From Viridothelium virens (taxonomy: Eukaryota; Ascomycota; Dothideomycetes; Trypetheliales; Trypetheliaceae): a stretch of DNA of 64,000 bases. Positions 25,839-36,899 of this stretch are shown one piece after another. Within the stretch, counting starts at the first letter, position 1. Each line of letters opens with the position of its first letter. The position numbers and the translations under genes were made by a program. The notes under the pieces were generated by a model, which had not been told where the DNA came from, ran no database searches, and saw only the letters and a program-made list of their open reading frames with translations. Location: assembly GCA_010094025.1 (NCBI GenBank), contig ML991775.1:248001-312000 (forward strand), written 5' to 3'.

Positions 25839-26081
25839 ATGTGCAAAGAAGTCGTTAGCATCTTCACCTGCGAACACGTCCAGTCTAAAATCGATTGGTG
25901 CGTACCAGCAATCGGCAGCGGTATCGCGTGCGGGATTCCGAAAGACTCTCCACGCTTTGTCAATGATGTATGTCCTAAGTGTGGAACCAACCCTTTCGAG
26001 GGGAAAGATTACCATTTTGATGACACCAAGAAACCCTCTCAAGATGGCGGTAACGGCAACACCAAGCATGGCGGGAAGTAG
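25839..26081 (+). CDS. Small Cys-rich fungal protein, 80 aa
   Basis: Starts MCKEV and then FTCEHVQSKIDWC, a pattern I associate with short fungal proteins of unknown function that open with Met-Cys and carry spaced Cys and His residues, perhaps binding zinc. Six Cys are visible, ending with VCPKCG, and the tail is Lys/Gly/Asp-rich. There is no signal peptide, so it is probably intracellular. The frame is open well upstream (from about 25533), but the ATG at 25839 gives the family-like N-terminus. A second protein of similar style lies 1 kb away on the other strand. The function is unknown. Confidence 0.5.
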   Translation: MCKEVVSIFTCEHVQSKIDWCVPAIGSGIACGIPKDSPRFVNDVCPKCGTNPFEGKDYHFDDTKKPSQDGGNGNTKHGGK

Positions 26082-27060
26082 AAAAGGTGATATGGGATAG
26101 CGCTTGAGAAGGAGCTGCTATAACCTGGTCCTCGAGTGAATCAGTCTTCGATGGAACCTAAAAAGGAGATGAAATATGTGGCAGATTGATGGATGGAAAA
26201 CGAGCGATGAGTTTAGATTAAGTGCTGAAGTTGCCTGATCTCGAGCGGCTTATTTAGCCATGGAAGTGCAGCTGTGGAATGGGAACTATCAAATAGCATC
26301 ATGATGAATCGTATACATACTCTGTTGCACAGCAGGCTCCAACAGAAGCTCTCCAATCCGACACCTATCTTGACTTGTACAGAAGCCTGTGACACTGGAG
26401 ATATAAGAGTCGAGTTTCTCGTAATCGCAAGACTGAAGGTAGATTGATGTGTGTGAGGCGTAACGAGACTGGCGTATAGAGGATCGTGCTATGAGTCTAC
26501 CATCCTTTATGATAAGGGGTGGCGACAGGAAATGTGGATGTTTGTAGAGGTGACCGATACTTTAGTTTCATATTTCCAGGGCGCCTTTCAACAAGGAAGT
26601 AAGCGCAATGTGGTCATACTATGAGTATCATCCCCCTTCGCGACAAGAGATGCAATAAGAAATATTGTTGCGAGTCCTCATGGGTTGCAAAAATGCTCGA
26701 AAGGGCTATTGAGGAGGTTCTCTACTGGCTGCTGTTCGGTATCATATTTGACCTTTCCCAAGGTCCCTCGAGTAAGCGATGCTGCGGCCCCGAAATACGT
26801 TGAGTCGATATATCGGTCAGATCCGGTTGCACTAAGATCTAGAGTTATATCTAGAGACGGTAGCGAGAACCTTGATAGACTAACAAACAAAAGCCGGTTG
26901 AGGATCTCTTCGATGGTCCTATCATGGCTTTTTGCAAACCATGAGGGTCGCAGTAGGATGTTGAGCCGGAAATTGTCACCTTGTCCTCGGGGCCGAGAGT
27001 TTTCGTCCCCACCGCTGATGTTCATTGCCGTCAAACACACTTGATCCACTGTACCTTCAT
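26082..27060. other. Gene-poor region, part 3, with an inverted repeat
   Basis: About 980 nt between the two small Cys-rich genes. The main feature is the diverged inverted repeat at 26669-26953. Frames on both strands across the repeat encode similar short peptides because the arms are homologous. I do not call them genes. Confidence 0.45.
26669..26953. repeat. Diverged inverted repeat, arms about 73 nt
   Basis: Plus-strand 26669-26741 and the reverse complement of 26881-26953 align over about 73 nt at roughly 70% identity, separated by about 140 nt. Shared blocks include CCTCATGG and TTGCAAAAA. Many mismatches are transitions. Homology may extend outward to a GACAAG block on each side. No target-site duplication was seen. 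Confidence 0.55.
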
Positions 27061-27369
27061 TCAAGAGTATTCCTCTCCCCCAGAAGCCATGTCGAATGCT
27101 CCTTGTGATGCTTGCGCCGCAGTGAGTTGCTGCAACTGGTTGGTCCTTGATCCGCAGGATCGAATATGCTTCATCTTGCGTTGCCACCGGAAGTAAGACA
27201 AACTGTTGGTCAAGCTATTGCGATTTCCAGTATGGAGTGGGCATGAATAGCCAACATAGACTATACGTTCCTCGATAGGATGTCTTCCGTATAAACGGCA
27301 AGGGTCGACGTTGTGTATGTGGTAGATGCAACCACAGCCGGGATATTTCTCAATGATACGGATGCACAT
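27061..27369 (-). CDS. Small Cys/His-rich fungal protein, 102 aa
   Basis: Begins MCIRIIEKYPGCGCIYHIH, followed by VDPCRLYG and VYVGYSCPLH. I recognise this spacing from a widespread family of short Pezizomycotina proteins (typical start MCIRVVERY, then a CxC pair, VDPC and VGYxC). No function is established to my knowledge; the Cys and His pattern suggests metal binding. The family core occupies residues 1-50. The remaining 50 residues are Gln/Ser-rich and could be partly intronic. The gene lies in gene-poor DNA and converges on the other small Cys gene at 25839. Confidence 0.6.
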   Translation of the reverse strand: MCIRIIEKYPGCGCIYHIHNVDPCRLYGRHPIEERIVYVGYSCPLHTGNRNSLTNSLSYFRWQRKMKHIRSCGSRTNQLQQLTAAQASQGAFDMASGGEEYS

Positions 27370-28814
27370 GATGCATTAGGAGGATACTTCGAGGGACAGT
27401 GATGGAGTAAGGCTGCTTGTAGTGAGAGGAGGAGAGGCTCTTGAGATCTGTTGTCAATAATGCACTGGACTAGAGCAAGTTGGTGGCATGCCATTTGACA
27501 TTTTGGGGGACCCTTCGCAGGAGGGTTAGCACAGAGGACAGACATGATTTCAAAGGCGAAAAGAGCGCAGCTCAAAGGAACAGATGCGGCTCTAACAGTT
27601 CACGACTTGATGGCCTAGAAATCAAATATAGAATCGAATTCTCCAAGAACAAGGTGGCAGAGTGAACCTCAGGGAAGACGAATACACAGTTGCAGAGTCT
27701 TGAAGGCCATCAAATATGCGAGACATCTGGTCACATATGCAAAGCCGTTTCCACGAAACATCATAACATGCTTGCAGGATGTACCGCACTTTCAATCGTT
27801 TTGCCTTAGCTTGTAGCGATCGTCTGGCCCCTATGCGGCTTCTAGCATGATGCTGCTGCATCATACCTTACAGCCTCGCCTTGTATGGCGGCTTTTGAAT
27901 ATCATTACCGAGACAGCCAGTAGAACGACGCATACTATCTGTCGGCTATTACCCCTGGAATGTCACAGTGTTTCCCTCCGGTCTCGGCTTACTCAGAGCG
28001 TTTTCTGGATGAATCAGATGGAAGAAGAGACAAAGCGATCTCTGAAAAAGCAAGTGAAATGCGTCAATAATGTCATTAAACGTACTGTAAGATCGGGAGA
28101 TCCCAACATACTACCCATGGCGTCCCACATGCCCGGACACCAGACCGGATATAGGTCTACCAGATTGAGCAGAGCGTCCTGTCACAATCGCAACCGTATC
28201 TGTACCACGCACTCGGTTCGGCACGATCCACTTCCAGCCTAGGCGGCGGATTATGACGCGGATCCAAACAACGCTTGCTGGCTGGCTGCAGATGACAGAC
28301 CAAGGCTGCGATTGGGTGAGAGCGCTGCAAAGTTTGATATTGCAGTAGGTCTGACCGATTACGGCTGCCTGGAGCCCCATCATGTCCGCCCAATGATACG
28401 GGCAGAGAGACATCAACGGCGAAAAAGAAGGACAGGCGATGTGGTGTGATTTCTGGTCGGAAGGCCATCACAAAATGCAGTCGTCAGCCCTACGCGGCTA
28501 GACTCTATTCGGCACACGAGTTACTCCATTCGTCCTCACCGCACCTCGATCTTGCCTTCGCGGCCGAGAGACATGCCCGTGGATTCTGCGTGGAGCGGTC
28601 AATTTTCGCAGAGCCTCTTGAAGGAAACGGTTCAGCACGATGTGGTTGGCTGCGCTGCCTCGGGCTTCCTTCCGAATGATTTCCGCTATGCCGCTCACAC
28701 AGTGGTTGGATTTCCTTAGTGGAATGAAGGTACCAACTATTCTACAATGGGTATAAGCAAGCCTGCATGAAACTGACCGCCAGAAAAATGAGATGTGACA
28801 ACTCTTGGCCTCCT
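27370..28814. other. Gene-poor region, part 4
   Basis: About 1.4 kb between the small Cys/His gene and the YPP1 stop codon. Frames of up to 131 codons exist on both strands, but none shows family features. Confidence 0.5.
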
Positions 28815-31800
28815 TCATAAAACAAAACTGCCAGTCCCAACACACCTCCAATGCCTCAGCGGTCGACCATCCTCAAGTTCCACACACCACCACAGCACTT
28901 CCTTGGCCTTGTCTATCTGACCACTCTCCTCGTACGCGCGCGCAAGCATATACCAAGCCTCAGAATCGTCCCAACCGGTGCCGAGCTTCGTTAAAGTGGA
29001 GAGCAAGTGATAGGCACGATCGCGAGCGGCGACACGGTTGAGCACCTCGGGGGAGTCTCCATCTTGTGTGGGATGTGGAGACTCGTCGCCCCCATCTTGG
29101 CCATCTGCCGATTTCCGAGCAGAAGCAGGTCTCAACGTATTCGCAGTCGAAGAAAATGTTCCCTCGGGAGGCTCCGCAGGGATTTTTTGAGAATAGATAT
29201 CCAGTAAAACGCCAGACAGGCCAACAATTGCTGCTGGATGGTCTGTGAAGTGCGCCAAAGACTGGTCGTAATAGGTGAGAGCTTCGTGAGGAGCTGCTTG
29301 AGCTTCAGCGACAGCACCGCGCTGGAGACGGTCAGCATAGCTGTCTTTTTCATTAATCCTGACATACAAGGGCAAAGGACTTACCTCGGCATACACATTA
29401 GCCCAAAGCTCGTCCACACTTTGACCCAAACCCCAGCCACGTTCGGCAAAAGCCTTGCTGCTTGACGATTCCTGTGAGACTTGCATCTCTAGCCCCTCTA
29501 CAAGCTTCTGAGCTTCATCGATAGCACCCTTCGCATCCTCCAGCAATGCAGCCCTCGTATAGAGACCGGCAATGAAGAGCCATACTTTGACAAGCAACGA
29601 AGTCTTCTGACGACATGCTTGTAGAACGGCAAAGCGAGGCTCTGGCATCTGCTGTGGTCCCCCAGGGACCGCAGACGGTAAGCGAGTATCTTGTCGTGGA
29701 GGTTGGTCGGAGTGGCCGGCTGGGGGAGGTACCATCGTTGGTGGCATATTATGGGGAATCGATGGTAAGAGCTGGTCGGGTCTTCCAACGGTCTTCGACC
29801 TGTCTTGGACCTCTTCACCACTGCTCGTCTGAGGTAGAACCGAAGTGCCTTTTTCAGGGCTGGGATTGGCCAACATGCCGACCTTCTGGGTGTCTTGGTT
29901 GTCGCTCCCTTGTTTCCAGGCTGGGTAGCTCTTTGGTCGGGACGAGTCTGCTTGCTGGGGTGTCTCTTCGGCATGAGGGCTTCTTCGAAAAGGTAGGTGG
30001 GAATGTCGGTGAGAAGGTGTGCCCTCCGACCTTTCGCCGTCTTCGCCAATGACTTTAATCAAAGGCGGGGATATTACTTGAGCTTCCGCTGTCGAAGGCC
30101 TGGATGCGAGACTTGCTGTCTTTGCCTTATCTGTTGTGGTGGGATGCCTCTCCAGCTTCCTTCGAGAGGTCTTTGGTCGCCCAAGTATACTGCCACCAAA
30201 GCTTTTGACTGTACTCGATGAAGTCTTCGGCATTGGTTCGAGGCCCTGCGATTGAGTCAGGAGATTAGGTTGTGTTGGGTCTCCAAATAGTCGCCGAAAG
30301 AGACCCAGCAGCTCGTGGGAAACCTCGATTGCCGCGGTCGGACCTTCCATCACCTCTAATAGTGCAAGCTGCGTTATCTTGATCTGAACGATACCCTCTT
30401 TTTCGCTGACTTCCATTCGATCCACAACGCCTCTGGGTGTTTGGGGTGAGTCTTTGTACGCCATGTCCTTTTCTATAACCTCTCCGTTGCTTCTAGCTTG
30501 ATCTTGCGACTCAACTTGTCCGAACAAATCTGCATAGTCGCCAAATTGATCAAAGGCAGCATCGCATAATCTTTCAGCAGCTGCAAAGTCGGATTTGGAA
30601 CTCAGCAGCAGTGCTAGCAAATGCCAGAGCGAACAAAGCCTTCTTTCGTTTTCGTAACTGGGCTGCTCTGACTCTATGGGCCCTGTTGTTGTATCGGTCT
30701 CGTTACCATTGGAATCTGCTATGACGCTTTTGATCAAGTCAATGGCGCCCGAAAGATCTCTTGTCTCTGCGAGTAGCAGGCCAAGGGAAAATGCAGTTCT
30801 TGAATCTTCTTCTGTTGATAAAGTAGATTGCATTGCCTTTTTGAGATACTGGATACCTTCACCTTGAATGGCAGATCTTGATGTGTTTTCGAATGTGACG
30901 CGAGCCCAATGCGCGCGACCAACACCCATAGCGCGGTAAGCGACTCGAGCTGCTTGCGGGGAAACGCTGTTCTTGGAAAGCCATTGCTCCATTTTTTGGC
31001 TCACGTCGAGTGCTTTTTCCACTTCTGCTCTAGATCCATACTGACACAGAAGTCTCACTGCCTCAGCTGCCGTAAGAAGGACGGTGTCGTCGTCATCTAG
31101 GTCAGGTTGCCGCTCGCCACTTTTCTCTGCACGTGCTTGGCCTTTGTCGACAAGATCAATATATGAATTGAAGGCCTTGAAAGCAAGGTCAAACTCCGCT
31201 AGAGACTTGTGCACTATGAACAGGTACCTCAGTATCTGAGTTGAATGAAAAGTTTTGGTTGCAGCACGGTAAAGGATCTATTGGGAACAAAGATTTGATC
31301 AGTCAATTATAGAGAATAAAGTACAGATCAGAAGTTGAGATCATGGCTTACCTCGAGCACATCTCTGCTCACAGCAGCTTTGCCACCCTCTCCAAGTTCT
31401 TCGTCTTGCCAGGTCGGTCCGCAGAAGATTCGCCAATTCGCAATGACTGCCTCAACCCATCGTTCTACTTCATCATTCCTTTGAATTGCTTTTGGGAAAG
31501 TGGTCTCTTCCAAAAGCAATGACTCGTAACAGGTCTCAATCCGCTTTAACTCAGCGCGTTGGGCTCGACGAGCAGTCACGACTGTTTTTTCAGCATCTGC
31601 TGGTCCAACAGAAAAGCTACTAGCAATCTGGGAGGATTGAGCATTGTGGGTGAGAACAATTGACAAGGAATCGTAGTAGGCCTTCCATACGTCACGACGC
31701 TTGACGCCACTCACAATACCAGTCTCAGTCACATCCACGAGACCAGCTTTGGGCTGATAATGGCAAAACTTAGCCCACAATCGAAAAGCCTCTAGAGCTT

Positions 31801-32651
31801 TACCTTGCTCATCCACTGGTAGATGCTGCATGCGCTGACTCAGGAGACCGCAAAGACGACTGAAAATTTGCTCGGCCCAGCGATGAAGTTGAGGATCAAG
31901 GACATAAGCACCCTTCGATGTTGTACTGAGCGAAATGATTGACGAAAGGTACGGTAAAGAAGCGATATATGTACCAATTGCCTCATTTGACCTGCCAGTA
32001 CTTTCTTGTGTAGTGCCTACAGACAATAAGCCATGTTCAATCTCGCGAACTATTCAACCCTAGAATCTTCGAGCTCTCACCCTTCAGTAGATATCCTTGA
32101 ATCACAGTGCTATGCTTGCTGTCCCCTACATCCTGATTTTTCAACCCATCCTCTGAGATGGCGGCCAAATCAATTGTTGATAATCGATCAAGGGCTGATT
32201 CTGGTTCGTTCAAAATCCAATGAATCCAGCCAAGGATAATAGTCGCTCGAAGTTTATCAAATGAACAGGCCCCATGGTCATTTAGCGCATCACGAAGAGG
32301 AAGGATAAGATTTGATATTCCAGATGTAGGCGTGGATGTCAAGGCAGTGATAGATCGTTGACGTAGGAAATCGATGACTTGAACCTCTGATCGCTCGGCA
32401 AGGACCAGTACTGCATGATGAACTTCGTTAATATGGGATAGCTCGACGAATAAAAGCGCCTTACATGGTCGATTTGGTGCATGCTTCTGAACTTTCCTGG
32501 CGAGCTCTGGAATGTCTTTCCAACGACACTGACTACGGGCTTGCTCTAATTCCTTCAGATAACGAGCAGCTTTGCCATTTTCGCCCGTCAGTAGACTGCC
32601 AACTTCTCTCAATTGGCTCCCGACGGGGTCTAAAGAAGCTGAGTCGCCCAT
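28815..32651 (-). CDS. YPP1: YPP1/TTC7-like TPR protein (PI4-kinase recruitment)
   Basis: Predicted scaffold that with Efr3 brings the PI4-kinase Stt4 to the plasma membrane. Four exons: 32651-32081, 32016-31352, 31277-29385 and 29321-28815, giving 1211 aa. The protein is helical throughout with TPR-like repeats, clearest at the N-terminus, in the middle and at the C-terminal end (AWYMLARAYEESGQIDKAKEVLWWC and following). Between about residues 745 and 930 there is a Ser/Pro/Lys-rich disordered insertion, as in other fungal YPP1 proteins. It ends HWRCVGTGSFVL, close to the family's usual end. The last intron is 63 nt, a multiple of three without a stop, with GTAAGT, a GCTGAC branch site and CTCCAG. 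It shares a 339-nt upstream region with RIX1. Confidence 0.88.
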
Positions 32652-32990
32652 AATAGGAGCCGTGCCGTTCTAGAAGAACTTTGTGCTACCGCGGCGTGTC
32701 TGTATTAGGTACGAGTAGACGCATCGTGACAGGCGTTCACATGACTTCAAACCGTTCCAGAAATTGAGGCGTCTGCCCTGGGTTCGCGCAGAAACAACAA
32801 TGCGGTATCGAGTGCTGAAATTTGTACTTGGATGCTAGATGACAGCCAAACAATACCTCTAACCCGGGCCATAGTTTCGCCGGTCTCTTCGGCAGCTCCA
32901 TAAGGTAGCGAGGTACCTATCTTTCCACAATCCGATCTCAATTATTTCCCACGTTACCCAACGTGTCACCAGACGAGATGCAAAGAACCA
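32652..32990. promoter_or_regulatory. Divergent promoter YPP1 / RIX1
   Basis: The 339 nt separate the start codons of two genes transcribed in opposite directions, so both promoters and leaders must lie here. No TATA box stands out. Confidence 0.6.
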
Positions 32991-35363
32991 ATGGCAGACT
33001 CTAAATCACAGGCAAGATTATTGCCAACAGCGTTGCTTCATTCTGCAAGCCAGCAACTTTCAACAACACCAAAGGAGCATCTACTCCGCATAGTGCCGCA
33101 CATTGCAGGTGGCCTTGCCACGTGCTCGTCATTATTAGCGAAGCCTTTGGGCCACAAAGATGGCAAAGGCTCTGAAGAGGCTCTCGCAGTCCACAGATTT
33201 ACAACTCAGCTCTCTGCATTTCTGCAAGATCGAGGTCCTGAGCGTCGCTGGGCCGGAGTCGTACTCACTAAAGCTACCATTGAGTGTGGAGGACTCAATA
33301 TCTTACAAAGGAACAGTACCTGGGTCAAGAATCTCCTCCTTCTCCTCTCCAAATCCAATCCTTCGACAATTCATTTGTTGACCATTCTGGCCCTAACTCG
33401 CATTTTCATCTTAACTCATGACCTGCCTAAACTGACTCGTGAGCTCACTACACCCTCACTACCTCCCTTCATTGCAGCTTGTCTGGACATTGTCAAGCAG
33501 CACAGCACACAGAATATTGGTGATTCTTCAGTGATTTGGTCGATCCTTGAGTCATTCAATCATTTACTACCTCTACACCCGACTACCTTCCGACCTTTCC
33601 AATCGCAGCTGCAGGACCTTTTGCGCTTCTCAATTGTCCCGACTTCCAAGATCGCATACAGCAGTAATTCAGATACGGGGAACATCCGTAAGTCAGCACA
33701 ATACCTGTTTGTTCGGCTACACCGTTGCGCGCCAAAGGCTGCAGCCGCAGAAGAATGGCAGTCCCTTGTCTCCGTAGCCGTGGAAAGTGCGCATGTGACC
33801 GCAGATCTTGTCTTTCGGAGCTTGATTGAACTTGGGCGAGGCGATAGGCAAGCAAAATCTTCTCCAGGACCAATCGGGACAGAGTTAGAATCCGGCTCAG
33901 ATCCTCTACACCTTCCAGGTTGGAAGGGTATACGAGCAGGCTGCGAGAGACTTGAGCACATTCTGGAGCTCCTCGAATGCATCTTCAAGTTGTCCAATTC
34001 TACGCCTGTCAACGGACAGATCGGCCTCGTTCTGACCTTACTGACTCGAGTTTTCATGGTCAGAGTCCCCTCACCCGAGGATGAAAAGCTGAGTAAAGAC
34101 AATCTGTATAATCCTGCAGTTCCAAGGGATGAACTCTTAGGACTATTGCAAAACCTGCCATCATTACATACCTCGGCATTGGACTTGTTTATCACGATGA
34201 TTGACCGTCTGGGGGCGCCTCTTCTATCTTCCGTACCGACTGACTTTCTGAGCTACGTAGTCAGAATCTTTGATACTGAGAAATTGGACTTGTTACTCAA
34301 AGCTACATCGTATCGACTTATTAAGATCCTGATCGAAAAGAAAGGTTCAATGCTCAATCCTACTCTGGTAGGATCATTATCTGCCGTAATGACGGAATGC
34401 TCCTTGGATTGCTCAGCACTGAACCAGGATCTCACTCTGGATCAATGCGGAGATGCAGTACTGGAAGAAAACCAGGAACGTGCGGTTCCTAGAAGAGTTC
34501 CTAAGCAATTACAGCAGGCAGCCTCGACCTTATTGCCTGTCCTCTTGGCTAAGCTACCAGCACCAAATGTTTCTCTAGGTTCCCGAGCACGAATGGATCA
34601 AGCAGCCATTCTCAGTGGCAATCACGAAGCGTTAGTTGGAAGCGTCCTCAATCCCAGTGGAAGATCTAGCGTGATGCCGTTCTTACTTCGCGCATCTCCA
34701 AAAACCGCAGAGTCCGAGGCAATACTAAGACCCCGACTTCCACCCATAAGTATTGGCGTGACCGGGCTTGATGGAGCTTTTGATGACTATTCCGAGCAGC
34801 AGGACAGTGATGGAGAAAGCGAACAGAAGAGTAGCGAAGAGGCCGAGGCTCAACAGGACAGACTGGACAATGACACATCAGTAACAAACACATCAGTCCA
34901 AGATGATTTCGGGAAGAGGAAACGTGCAGAGGAGAATACTCCAAGCTTTGAGGGCTCAGAACTTCCTACACGCAGTGGATCCGATAAGGACGAGAGCGTT
35001 CATACCCCCTTAGAGCAATCAAAGGCGATGGCAGACACGATTGATTCAGAAAATGTGGATGCCACTGTTGAGGAGGCTGTTACCACAGGCTTAGAGCCAA
35101 AGGCAAGACCATACAAACGCGTCCGGTTCTCTGATCCCGAAGTTGAATCGCTCAACCAGTCAACGTCGTCAGCCAACCTTCGTGGAGAAGAAGAGCCGAC
35201 ACCTATCCCAATTCCTGTCGTAGTAGCATCTTCAAGCGAAGTACACGCTCAAGACGAGGCCACGCGCACACATAAAGCCGGAGATGACGGAGACGATGAT
35301 AATTTCGACCTACCGCAGTTAACCATGGAAGAAGACACAGATGAGGATGAAGGTTTGGATTAA
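32991..35363 (+). CDS. RIX1: Pre-rRNA-processing protein RIX1 (PELP1 homologue)
   Basis: Subunit of the nuclear Rix1-Ipi1-Ipi3 complex that drives ITS2 processing and late 60S maturation with Rea1. A single exon encodes 790 aa. The N-terminal RIX1 domain spans about residues 1-220 and contains the family stretch RRWAGVVLTKATIECGG, then LALTRIFILTHDLPKLTREL and TTPSLPPFIAACL. A helical-repeat middle part follows. The last 200 residues are disordered and acidic, ending DEDEGLD, with a short basic patch RPYKRVRFSDPE near residue 705 that could serve as a nuclear signal. The length suits fungal RIX1 (about 750-850). Confidence 0.92.
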   Translation: MADSKSQARLLPTALLHSASQQLSTTPKEHLLRIVPHIAGGLATCSSLLAKPLGHKDGKGSEEALAVHRFTTQLSAFLQDRGPERRWAGVVLTKATIECGGLNILQRNSTWVKNLLLLLSKSNPSTIHLLTILALTRIFILTHDLPKLTRELTTPSLPPFIAACLDIVKQHSTQNIGDSSVIWSILESFNHLLPLHPTTFRPFQSQLQDLLRFSIVPTSKIAYSSNSDTGNIRKSAQYLFVRLHRCAPKAAAAEEWQSLVSVAVESAHVTADLVFRSLIELGRGDRQAKSSPGPIGTELESGSDPLHLPGWKGIRAGCERLEHILELLECIFKLSNSTPVNGQIGLVLTLLTRVFMVRVPSPEDEKLSKDNLYNPAVPRDELLGLLQNLPSLHTSALDLFITMIDRLGAPLLSSVPTDFLSYVVRIFDTEKLDLLLKATSYRLIKILIEKKGSMLNPTLVGSLSAVMTECSLDCSALNQDLTLDQCGDAVLEENQERAVPRRVPKQLQQAASTLLPVLLAKLPAPNVSLGSRARMDQAAILSGNHEALVGSVLNPSGRSSVMPFLLRASPKTAESEAILRPRLPPISIGVTGLDGAFDDYSEQQDSDGESEQKSSEEAEAQQDRLDNDTSVTNTSVQDDFGKRKRAEENTPSFEGSELPTRSGSDKDESVHTPLEQSKAMADTIDSENVDATVEEAVTTGLEPKARPYKRVRFSDPEVESLNQSTSSANLRGEEEPTPIPIPVVVASSSEVHAQDEATRTHKAGDDGDDDNFDLPQLTMEEDTDEDEGLD

Positions 35364-36899
35364 GAAAAGTAAGCTTCTTGGCCGTGTACTCACGCGGGGG
35401 AAATGCTGTGCATCACGTGTCAGGCTATTCGTGCTTTGCTTCCATTGAGATACCCATTGAGTCGGTGCTACAGGTTTCGGCGCTCGGGTGTAGTATTGCG
35501 TGAGCAGATACATTTCTTTGCACGCAGATTCTTGCAGCTATGCTCTGTGGATGTATACGTATTGATAGAACGCAGCACAGAGATTTAAGCATATGTGCGC
35601 AGCACGCCCTACCGACACAATAGTCCATCTACGTCCCTACCCGAGTGATGATTAGTAGCACACAAGTAGCTGAGCTGTGACACTGATTATGTCTATCGAC
35701 CTTTGGTGATTCCTTTACGCATAGCTCACAGCGAGTTAGCACAATGCATCAGTGATAAGCCAGGGGCAAAGACTGTTGCTGAATTGAACGAGGCAGGCAG
35801 AACTTTAAGCTCTTACACCACCAAGGGGTTAGGGAGACAGGTTCTTAACCCGACTGGATCGCACCCAGATCTGCTTTTTTTCCAAGACTTGCTTCAAGTG
35901 TCCTTACGACTTAGCTGTCAGAGAGCTGCGGCTACTGCTATGACACAGAATTGGCATGATGCCAAGCCTATGATGTAGCAGCTAACGAATGGAGGTCGAA
36001 GTTGCGAATTCGGCCGAAAATCAACGTGCTGTAGTCATGAGTCACATCTGCTGCTTGTCTTCAGTGGGTCTTAGTTCGCGGCTATTAAATTGCATCTTCC
36101 TCGTCAATCCTAATCTTTTACCAGAGGGGAGGAGGTGGACGAATCGAAACCCCTACCCGAAACGACATGTTCACGGAGAGTGTTTGCATGATGTTAACAT
36201 GCGTGTACCTGTAGCCTTGTCGATTGTAGTTTCCCTAATATGATGAGACGAACGATGTAGATTGACATGCAGGAGAAGAGATGAAAGCGCACGTTCTGCA
36301 TTGGTGAAGTATTTTCATTTTCCATATTTCCAGTCAGTGATTGAAGTATGGACGATAATCTAAAAGGCATAGAAGTTAAACCACCTTGGGACGCTCAATT
36401 TCTCCGGAGACATGCGACAAGGAGCACAGATGAACGCCACTTCCACCATCTTTGCACCAGATAGACATAAGAGGCTGAAGTTTCATCGAAGCATTGTATC
36501 TCCACGCCAGAGTAGAAACACTTCTTTTAGAGAGGCTGCTAGTTCTCTCGTAGAATCTGGACTAATTTCTAGTGTGAAGATAATTAAGTTTCGGCTAAGC
36601 TTCGGGCGGCAAAAATTTGTAGGACGGTGTTTTTCCCCGCATTGCGTCGACATCATGTCCCTCCGTCATGATGCAGAGTTACTCTCGTTGAGGGTTACTC
36701 GGCAAATGATTTCACCTTTGGCCATCCTTCTTGCAACAAGATGACTTGGTCTTTCTGCGATCGCTTGATATACTTAGTTCACGCTGCACCCATGCTACAG
36801 ACGTCATGTAGGTAAGGGACGTGCAAACTTTAGAATATAAGCCCCCGGTTTGATGGTTGGTCCTTTCTTCTGCTTCAATATGCAGCATTGTTGTGCCAA
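35364..36899. other. Intergenic region RIX1 / yellow-like gene
   Basis: About 1.5 kb without a credible gene on either strand. It marks the start of an accessory stretch. The last few hundred bases should contain the promoter of the secreted protein gene. Confidence 0.5.

Noticed and set aside
25459-26100. 213-codon plus-strand frame overlapping the 80-aa Cys-rich gene
   Set aside because: The Cys-rich frame has family-like spacing; the longer frame has none.
26678-27187. 169-codon minus-strand frame across the inverted repeat
   Set aside because: No ATG at its start, overlaps the small Cys/His gene in another frame, and its resemblance to a plus-strand frame comes from the repeat arms.
27847-28242. 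131-codon plus-strand frame in gene-poor DNA
   Set aside because: No recognisable features and unlikely residue composition.
33560-34195. 211-codon minus-strand frame
   Set aside because: Antisense to RIX1; it reflects third-position bias of the real gene.
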